Shown here piece by piece: positions 7,335 through 12,331 of a stretch of 12,331 bases of DNA. The notes under the pieces were generated by a model. That model had not been told where the DNA came from. It saw only the letters and a list, made by a program, of their open reading frames with translations, and did not search any database. A program made the translations under genes and the position numbers. Every line of letters starts with the position of its first letter. Positions within the stretch are counted from its first letter, which is position 1. Origin of the DNA: Chromatocurvus sp046260215. GTDB lineage: Bacteria > Pseudomonadota > Gammaproteobacteria > Pseudomonadales > Halieaceae. The stretch is from the NCBI GenBank assembly GCA_046260215.1, contig JBHEPQ010000184.1, positions 1 to 12,331 of the forward strand, given 5' to 3'.

Positions 7335-8765
7335 CTATTGCGCTATGCCCAGGCGTGCCAGATTGACCGTCGCAGCGTGAAATCCGGCACGGGCCAGCTG
7401 GGTAGCGCGATACGCATCATAGTAGCGCACGCGCGCATCTGCCGCCGTTTCCTCACGCACGTTGACAAGAAAAAAATCACTCGCGCCCTGCTCGAAACGT
7501 CGCTGCTCCGCCCGCCGCATGGTAGCGGCCTGCTCCACCTCAAGCGCCGCCAGCTGCATGAGGCGCCGGGCCACATTCAACTCCAGCAGAATATTGCGCA
7601 GTTCCATCTCGATACGGTCCTCAAGCTGTCGGCGTTCCTGCTTCAGCGCCTGCAGCCGCGATTGCGCCTGGGAAAGTCGCCCCCTGGCCCCACGCTGTTC
7701 CAATGGCACCGAGAAGGTGAGACCCACAATCGCATCCCGGGTGTCGCGGGAAACGCCACCCTCGCCAATACTGCCGAAGGGCTCCGCCAGCTCGAAACTC
7801 AGGTCCACGCGCGGCAGCAGGTCGTTTTCGGACAGTTCCACCTTCCGCGCCGCCCTGCGCATCGCCGTTTCCAGGATGTTGAGTTCCGGACGTATCGCCA
7901 TAATGGCGTCCACATCAGGCGCCAGAATCTGCACGGCGTCCGCATCCGGTTCGCGCACGCCGCCGGCAGGCAGGCGGGACGCATCCGGTGTGCGTGGCTG
8001 CCCCTGACCGTCACGATAGTAGAGCGCGAGACGGTTTGCCGCAACGCGGAAGTCGCGCTCTGCCCGGGTCACCAGGGTCTGTCTACGGGTAATGTTCTGC
8101 CGGTTCTCGGTGAGGAAAATCTCGGCCCGACGCCCGGTGCGCACCTCTGTCTTCAGCGCCCGTTCCCGCTTCTCGGCGATCTCCAGCAGGTCCCGATAAA
8201 CCGCCAGCTGCTGCCCGGTGGCGATCCACTGCCAGTACGCCGCCAGTGCGCGCTGCTGCACACCCACACGGGTCAGCAGCAATTCGAGATCAGCCTGGCG
8301 CAGTGCGAGTTCACTGTCGGTCTCGGCAAAGCGGCGAGCGTCGATGTTGCGATCGCGAAGCAGGCTGAACAGAACACCGACCTTGAGATCACCGCCGTTG
8401 TTGGTGAAATACTGGTCTTCGTAAACCGGAAACTTGCCGTCGGAGACGCTGTACTTGCTATAGATGCTGGCGCCCAGGGGCCGCAGAGGTTTGCGCGCAA
8501 CGCCCTCGACCACTGTGCCGTCATAGAAGCCGTCGACGCGGCCGAAACTGTCGGCGGAGAATACCAGGTCGAAGGCGCCCCGGGCCTCCGTGACCCGACC
8601 CTCGGCGACGCGTCGCTGCGCCAGGCCCTGCAGGATCCCGGGGAAATGCGCCGCAGACGATGCCAGAACCTCCTCAGGCTGCAGCGGCCGTTGCGCGACT
8701 TCCTCCTGCGCCTGCGGCGCCGAACACAGGAGACAGCCCAGCAGCAGCGTGACGTAACGCGTCAT
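7335..8765 (-). CDS. TolC-family outer-membrane channel protein
   Basis: A 476-residue outer-membrane efflux protein (OEP/TolC family) that would form the trimeric exit duct of a tripartite exporter. A secretion signal (MTRYVTLLLGCLL…) has a likely cut after QA at residue 19. The long alpha-helical hairpin regions are visible as heptad-rich segments: around residues 130-240 (ELALRQADLELLLTRV…, …ENRQNITRRQTLVTRAERDF) and again around 330-460 (RGRLSQAQSRLQALKQERRQ…, ARRLMQLAALEVEQAATMRR). The LTFSVPLEQRGARGRLSQA block before the second set is typical of the family. The start codon overlaps the adaptor stop by one base (TGATG), with a G-rich ribosome binding site just before it. It is the last gene of the exporter operon; no clear terminator is seen after it. 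Substrate unknown. Confidence 0.93.
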   Translation of the reverse strand: MTRYVTLLLGCLLCSAPQAQEEVAQRPLQPEEVLASSAAHFPGILQGLAQRRVAEGRVTEARGAFDLVFSADSFGRVDGFYDGTVVEGVARKPLRPLGASIYSKYSVSDGKFPVYEDQYFTNNGGDLKVGVLFSLLRDRNIDARRFAETDSELALRQADLELLLTRVGVQQRALAAYWQWIATGQQLAVYRDLLEIAEKRERALKTEVRTGRRAEIFLTENRQNITRRQTLVTRAERDFRVAANRLALYYRDGQGQPRTPDASRLPAGGVREPDADAVQILAPDVDAIMAIRPELNILETAMRRAARKVELSENDLLPRVDLSFELAEPFGSIGEGGVSRDTRDAIVGLTFSVPLEQRGARGRLSQAQSRLQALKQERRQLEDRIEMELRNILLELNVARRLMQLAALEVEQAATMRRAEQRRFEQGASDFFLVNVREETAADARVRYYDAYRATQLARAGFHAATVNLARLGIAQ

Positions 8766-9805
8766 CAGGCACCCCCCGTAGTCGCCGGCTGACCGTCCAC
8801 CGGGAAGTTAGGCGGGAAATTGTTCATGAGTCGCCAGAACTCGTAGCCCAGCGAGACCTCGTCGAGCAGCACCCAGCCACGCACTTTGGCGCCGAAGCGC
8901 ACATAACGACGGTCCGGCCAGGCGTGCTCATCGTCCCTGTCCGGCTCGACGAGCACACGAAAACGACCATTGGCCTGGGCAGACGGGTCGATAGCCACCA
9001 CCCGCCCACCGAAGGTGCCCACCGCTTTTGATGGCCAGCCGCTGACCTGGACGACCGGCCAACCCTCGAACTGCAGCCGCACCGGTGCACCATCGCGCAA
9101 CAGGGACACATCGCGGCCATCTACGAACAGCTCGACGGCGCGCTCTACATCATCGGGCACAAAAGTCGCCACGACCTGGCCCGCAGACACCAGCGTTGCG
9201 GCATCCCCCGCGTTGACCCGCAGAATGATACCATTGCGCGGCGCCCTCACGATCTGCATGGACTGACGCGACAGGCGCACATCCACGCGGCTCACCTCCG
9301 CCGAGGCCGCCGCGACCTGGGAACGCAGTTCCTCGATGCGGATTCGCGTCTGCTCGAGATCGCGACGCGCAGCGAGGCCCTCGTTGAACAGCTCCTCGGT
9401 GCGTCGTCGGTCTATCTGCGCTATCTCCAGCGCAGTCTCGGCCGCGGTGAGCTGCGCTACCACCTGTGAGCGCTCCGAGCGCAGACGCTCCAGCAGCTGG
9501 GGATCATTGTCGACAATGCGCACAATCGGATCGCCGACTTTCACGCGGCTGCCATCGCGCACGAACCATTCCTGAATACGGCCCGGGATCAGCGCGTTGA
9601 TTTCCTGCATGCGGTCATTGGGGTTGATTGCCGTGACGCTGCCGGTGCCCATCGCCGTCTGCACCCAGGGTACATAGAGCAACAATGGCGGCAATGCAAC
9701 GAGCACCAGCGCTATCAGTATTCCGACACTGCGCATGACTCGCGGCAGGTGAATAGCATTCAGGGTTGTGAACTTGTCAGCGTGGTATTGGAAAGAGGAC
9801 GACAT
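8765..9805 (-). CDS. HlyD-family periplasmic adaptor (membrane fusion protein)
   Basis: A 346-residue adaptor that would bridge the inner-membrane component and the TolC-type channel. It has a short cytoplasmic N-terminus, one transmembrane helix (about 27-48, VGILIALVLVALPPLLLYV) and a split lipoyl/biotinyl-like domain, with the first half around 58-100 (INALIPGRIQEWFVRDGSRV). An alpha-helical coiled-coil hairpin follows (about 102-175), then the second lipoyl half (IVRAPRNGIILRVNAGD). The beta-barrel region (VELFVDGRDVSLLRDGAPVR) comes next, and a proline-rich C-terminus. The start directly abuts the stop of the upstream ABC-like gene. A strong GAGGAG (9815-9820) lies inside that gene's last codons, 9 bases before the ATG. 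Tight packing on both sides indicates translation as one unit with the ABC-like and TolC-like genes. Confidence 0.94.
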   Translation of the reverse strand: MSSSFQYHADKFTTLNAIHLPRVMRSVGILIALVLVALPPLLLYVPWVQTAMGTGSVTAINPNDRMQEINALIPGRIQEWFVRDGSRVKVGDPIVRIVDNDPQLLERLRSERSQVVAQLTAAETALEIAQIDRRRTEELFNEGLAARRDLEQTRIRIEELRSQVAAASAEVSRVDVRLSRQSMQIVRAPRNGIILRVNAGDAATLVSAGQVVATFVPDDVERAVELFVDGRDVSLLRDGAPVRLQFEGWPVVQVSGWPSKAVGTFGGRVVAIDPSAQANGRFRVLVEPDRDDEHAWPDRRYVRFGAKVRGWVLLDEVSLGYEFWRLMNNFPPNFPVDGQPATTGGA

Positions 9806-11590
9806 TCAGGACGTCTCCTCGCTGTCTCGCGGGGCCGGGCCCATGGGCAGCATCAAGCCATGCTCCGTTGGTTCCCGAAGCGGCGTCGCCGCCAGCCGGT
9901 GATCGCTGCACATACTCGCGTAGTCCTCATACAGGCGCTGAGACTCACTCCCGAGATACAGGAAATGCGTGAACCCGAAGTCGACCAGTTTGCCGGTAAA
10001 GTAGAGTATCGTCGTGTGTGACTCTTTCTGCAGCCGGTCGAGAGCCGACACCAATACCGCCTCCGGGACGGCATCAAAAGCCTGACTCAGCACCAGAACC
10101 CGGGGCTGTGCAATGATGGCCGATGCCAGGGCCAGCTGCAGGGTCTCCGTAATGCCCAACGGCCAGCCGGTGGACGCGATCTCGGTATCCAGCCCCTGCG
10201 GAAGCTGCGCAACGTTAGCTTCAAGTCCGACCATTCGAACAGCGGTCACGGGGTCAATCGTCGCGCCCTGTTCATCCGAGCTCAGGCTCAGGAAATCACG
10301 CAGGCTGGACTCCACCACCGTCGGGCGATCGATGACGATAATCTCCTGTCGGATCTCAAAGGCGTGAAGACTGCGGAGATCGGTACCGGCGAGCGACAGG
10401 CTTCCGGTTTCGGGTCGGGAGTGCGACTTCAGCAGTTCCGTCACCAGGTGCCCCTGGGCGGGACCGGCGGAACAGGCGGCCACCCGCGCGCCTGCGGGAA
10501 TATCGAAGTGCAGCAGCACAGACTGTCCGCCGCCCCGCACCCGGGCCTCGAAAAAAGATAGCTTGGACGGACCGGACAAGCGCCGGTGCGGCCCCAGTGG
10601 CTGCTCCTGCTCAACCTGCATGAACAGGCTCAGTTCATCAACCGCGGCGCAGACATCGTAGAAATAGCTCAGGTAGATACCCATCTGGGACAGGCCAAAA
10701 AACACCACGGAGAGCACCAGCTCAGCCGCGACCAGCTGCCCGATTGACAGCTGCCCATCTATTACCAGCCAGCCGCCGAGGCCAAGCAGCATCGCGCTGG
10801 CGGCGGCGTAGATGAACAGAAACGCCAGGGTCTGTGAGAAATGATGGCGGAAGTGCGTCACGTGCTGATCGATATAAGACTGCGTGTTTGCGTCCGTCCG
10901 CATCAGCACATCCTCAATGTGCCTCTCGCTCTTGTAGAAATCGTTGGAACGCCCCACGCTCTCCAGCCAGGCGGCATTGGCATGTTTGCGGTGAGACAGC
11001 TCAATGGCACTGCGAATCGCGCGCCTGCCCCAGATCGCCCAGATCAGCCAGATCAGCAGGCCTATCATCACGTTGAATGCGAGCAGCAGCGGGTGGTACG
11101 ACGACACCAGCACAAAGCCGACCACGGTCTGCAGCACAATGGTGAATCCGCCGACCAGCAGGTTGGGCACCCGCTTGATGATGATAATGATGTCGAAGTA
11201 GCGATTGAACAGCGCCCCATTTCGGTTGTCCTCGAAGAAGGCATTACGGGCGTATATCGCACGCAGGGCGACCTCGGACACCATACGGGAGTAGAAACGA
11301 CGTCCAAATATGTCCATAAGGTGTATGCGCATCGCATTCAGACCGCCCGCAAACAACAGCAGCAGGAACAGCCCGGTCGAGAGCACCACCAGCGGCGTTG
11401 TCAGACCGATATTGGCCACGGTATTGATCAGCATCTGCACCGACAGGGGCGTGGCCAGCGAAAATAGTGAAATGCCGACGCCATACACCAATGCGAGCCA
11501 GTAGAAAGAGCTATCGGGACCAAGAATGCTGCGAAAATAGCCCCAGAGCGTCTGCTGTGGGTCTGATGAGCTGGCGGGGGCACCGGACAT
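9806..11590 (-). CDS. ABC-exporter-like membrane protein with degenerate (pseudo-ATPase) nucleotide-binding domain
   Basis: A 594-residue half-transporter of the ABC exporter type (from the ATG at 11590; a GTG at 11602 is an alternative). The transmembrane domain has about six helices (roughly 29-50, 64-86, 142-165, 168-188, 252-276, 284-308). The C-terminal part (about 343-560) aligns in order with an ABC ATPase, including ALPQGLDT-like text just before the signature. Every catalytic motif is altered: Walker A reads CSAGPAQGHL (373-382, no Lys), the Q-loop Gln is Asp 421, and LSGGQ is LGITE (478-482). Walker B reads VLVLSQAFD with Ser 502 and Gln 503 in place of Asp-Glu, and the H-loop His is Gly 533 (FTGK). 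ATP hydrolysis by this protein alone is not expected. It has no C39 peptidase domain. It is encoded directly before the HlyD- and TolC-type genes, which implies a role in an envelope-spanning exporter. Its partner or energy source is unknown. Confidence 0.9.
   Translation of the reverse strand: MSGAPASSSDPQQTLWGYFRSILGPDSSFYWLALVYGVGISLFSLATPLSVQMLINTVANIGLTTPLVVLSTGLFLLLLFAGGLNAMRIHLMDIFGRRFYSRMVSEVALRAIYARNAFFEDNRNGALFNRYFDIIIIIKRVPNLLVGGFTIVLQTVVGFVLVSSYHPLLLAFNVMIGLLIWLIWAIWGRRAIRSAIELSHRKHANAAWLESVGRSNDFYKSERHIEDVLMRTDANTQSYIDQHVTHFRHHFSQTLAFLFIYAAASAMLLGLGGWLVIDGQLSIGQLVAAELVLSVVFFGLSQMGIYLSYFYDVCAAVDELSLFMQVEQEQPLGPHRRLSGPSKLSFFEARVRGGGQSVLLHFDIPAGARVAACSAGPAQGHLVTELLKSHSRPETGSLSLAGTDLRSLHAFEIRQEIIVIDRPTVVESSLRDFLSLSSDEQGATIDPVTAVRMVGLEANVAQLPQGLDTEIASTGWPLGITETLQLALASAIIAQPRVLVLSQAFDAVPEAVLVSALDRLQKESHTTILYFTGKLVDFGFTHFLYLGSESQRLYEDYASMCSDHRLAATPLREPTEHGLMLPMGPAPRDSEETS
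9815..9820 (-). promoter_or_regulatory. Ribosome binding site of the HlyD-family gene
   Basis: GAGGAG on the minus strand lies within the last codons of the ABC-like gene (encoding Glu-Glu), 9 bases before the ATG at 9805. It supports that start and coupling of the two genes. Confidence 0.65.
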
Positions 11591-11620
11591 ACGGGACAAC
11601 ACCTGTGTCAGGGATGTGTA

Positions 11621-11626
11621 ACTATA
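11621..11626 (-). promoter_or_regulatory. Possible -10 element for the exporter operon
   Basis: TATAGT on the minus strand (5 of 6 consensus positions) lies about 30 bases before the ATG at 11590, in the 117-base gap after the MarR gene. No convincing -35 hexamer is found at 16-18 bases, so an activator or read-through from marR may be needed. The expected transcription start would favour the ATG at 11590 over the GTG at 11602. Confidence 0.28.
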
Positions 11627-11699
11627 CGTTCAGAGAGGGCGCACAGGATGCATGCCGCCGTCTTTTTTCTGCGTAACGCCCTCACCGCATGAAACAATA

Positions 11700-11718
11700 G
11701 CGCCTGAAACGGCAGCGC
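11700..11718 (-). terminator. Possible weak terminator after the MarR gene
   Basis: Directly after the MarR stop, the minus strand forms GCGCTG / CAGGCGC (one bulged base) around a short loop, followed by the moderately T-rich TATTGTTTC. The stem and U-tract are imperfect, so partial read-through into the exporter operon is likely. Confidence 0.3.
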
Positions 11719-11719
11719 A

Positions 11720-12190
11720 TCAAACCACGTCGGCACTGAACAGCAGCGGTGCTGCATCGATGGTATCGGCATCCATCATCTCCGCGACGTGGGTCAGTGC
11801 CGCCACGATCTGGTATTGCTGCGACTGCGGCAGGGCGTCGAACCGGGCACAAAATGTATCCTGCAGGGGCATCGGCGCCTCGAGCAGCACCGCCTCGCCA
11901 GCCTCCGTGAGCTGCAGCTTGATACGACGGCGATCCTGCGTACTGCGCTCGCGGGTCAGCAGCTGTCGGTCCTGAAGGCGATTGAGGATGGTGGTTACCG
12001 TGGCCTGGCTCAGGCTCACGGCACGTGCGATTTCCGTAGCGCTCGCCAGACCCTCTTTGCCGATGGCGCGGATAACCACCAGCTGCGGCACGGTGAGGCC
12101 AACGGACTTCCCGAGTTTGCGGGAATGCAGACTGGTAGCCCGCATGATGCGCCGCAACGCTACAAGAACATCGCTCTGAAGATCGGCCAT
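11720..12190 (-). CDS. MarR-family transcriptional regulator
   Basis: A 156-residue winged helix-turn-helix regulator. MarR-family proteins are dimers that usually repress nearby genes and release DNA on binding small aromatic or other ligands. The N-terminal dimerization helix is followed by LTVPQLVVIRAI (32-43), the helix-turn-helix EIARAVSLSQATVTTILNRL (53-72), and the wing with the signature DRRRIKLQLTEAG (86-98). A C-terminal helix completes the dimer interface. It lies on the same strand as, and 117-129 bases upstream of, the exporter operon, making it the likely local regulator. It starts only 12 bases after the upstream sulfotransferase-like gene, so it may share that transcript. An inverted repeat (12206-12221) just upstream of its start could be its own binding site. 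Confidence 0.95.
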   Translation of the reverse strand: MADLQSDVLVALRRIMRATSLHSRKLGKSVGLTVPQLVVIRAIGKEGLASATEIARAVSLSQATVTTILNRLQDRQLLTRERSTQDRRRIKLQLTEAGEAVLLEAPMPLQDTFCARFDALPQSQQYQIVAALTHVAEMMDADTIDAAPLLFSADVV

Positions 12191-12202
12191 AGAATGTATC
12201 CG

Positions 12203-12331
12203 CTAGTCAATATCGGTTGACGACGCACCGGACCCGCGCAGCGGCGGCGCCAGTGATTCACCCAGTGCCCGCCGCAGCGGATCCAGCCACGCAGCGTAAT
12301 TATGCCACTGCTCCTGACCATGACGGTAGAT
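12203..12331 (-). CDS. Probable sulfotransferase, C-terminal fragment (cut by window edge)
   Basis: An open minus-strand frame enters from the right edge and stops with TAG at 12203-12205, giving 42 residues. The segment IYRHGQEQWHNYAAWLDPLR followed by RALG resembles the end of sulfotransferase-family proteins, where a W..Y..WL.PL pattern forms the last helix. The final 15 or so residues are a low-complexity Ser/Gly/Pro tail. Only 12 bases separate it from the MarR start, suggesting co-transcription. The coding call is fairly secure from the edge-to-stop open frame and its composition. The family name rests on a short motif and is tentative. Confidence 0.5.
   Translation of the reverse strand: MYRHGQEQWHNYAAWLDPLRRALGESLAPPLRGSGASSTDID
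12206..12221. promoter_or_regulatory. Inverted repeat upstream of the MarR gene (candidate operator)
   Basis: GTCAA and TTGAC are perfect 5-base arms separated by 6 bases, ending 16 bases before the marR start codon. Size and position fit a MarR dimer site used for self-control. It also overlaps the last codons of the upstream gene, so it could be chance. Confidence 0.35.

Noticed and set aside
8729..8765. Lipoprotein signal (LLGC) in the TolC-like protein
   Set aside because: The hydrophobic stretch before Cys 11 is too short for a normal lipoprotein signal, and a standard cleavage site after QA at residue 19 fits better.
7338..8792. 484-codon open frame on the + strand opposite the TolC-like gene
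   Set aside because: It mirrors the GC-rich codon pattern of the real minus-strand gene. Its translation has no recognisable domain or signal, while the opposite strand gives a full TolC-family protein with overlap-coupled neighbours.
10300..10500. Frameshift or sequencing error as the cause of the missing Walker A in the ABC-like gene
   Set aside because: The frame is continuous, flanking ABC text stays in register on both sides of each motif, and five separate motifs are changed by substitutions, which single indels cannot explain.
10841..11467. 208-codon + strand frame opposite the ABC-like gene
   Set aside because: His/Gln/Arg-rich without known motifs; the minus strand carries the transmembrane domain in the same place.
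1..12331. CRISPR arrays, tRNA/rRNA genes, insertion sequences
   Set aside because: No regularly spaced repeats, no cloverleaf-like or rRNA-like segments, and no transposase or terminal inverted repeats were seen in the window.

Overview
The window is a GC-rich piece of a proteobacterial chromosome with short intergenic gaps. The gene families (TolC, HlyD, a DUF4124 protein, an OmpA-like lipoprotein with thrombospondin type 3 repeats, and a complete glycogen pathway) suggest a gammaproteobacterium, possibly marine or halotolerant. This placement is inferred from protein families alone; no marker gene for taxonomy is present.

Left part (1-5722, + strand): a glycogen metabolism operon in the order glgP (C-terminal part only, cut by the window edge), glgC, pgm, glgA. 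The genes are packed tightly: 26 bases between glgP and glgC, an ATGA overlap between glgC and pgm, and almost no gap between pgm and glgA. Together they convert glucose-6-P to glucose-1-P (Pgm), glucose-1-P to ADP-glucose (GlgC) and ADP-glucose to alpha-1,4-glucan (GlgA), and recover glucose-1-P from the polymer (GlgP). The branching and debranching enzymes are not in the window.

Middle part (5770-7286, - strand): an OmpA-type lipoprotein gene followed by an overlapping gene for a small exported DUF4124 protein with a proline-rich tail. A good sigma70-like promoter lies about 130 bases upstream of the lipoprotein gene. The predicted leader RNA holds a hairpin and a 15-bp tandem repeat. The glycogen operon and this pair converge on a small hairpin at 5770-5785.

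Right part (7335-12331, - strand): in transcription order, the C-terminal end of a probable sulfotransferase, a MarR-family regulator, then a three-gene operon encoding an ABC-exporter-like membrane protein, an HlyD-type periplasmic adaptor and a TolC-type outer-membrane channel. The three exporter genes abut or overlap by one base.

The most unusual feature is the ABC-exporter-like protein. Its transmembrane part and the outline of its nucleotide-binding domain are intact. However, the Walker A lysine, the Q-loop glutamine, the LSGGQ signature, the Walker B aspartate and glutamate, and the H-loop histidine are all replaced. It looks like a conserved pseudo-ATPase built into an otherwise normal tripartite envelope-spanning exporter. 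No intact ATPase partner is encoded in the window. The energy source and the substrate are unknown.
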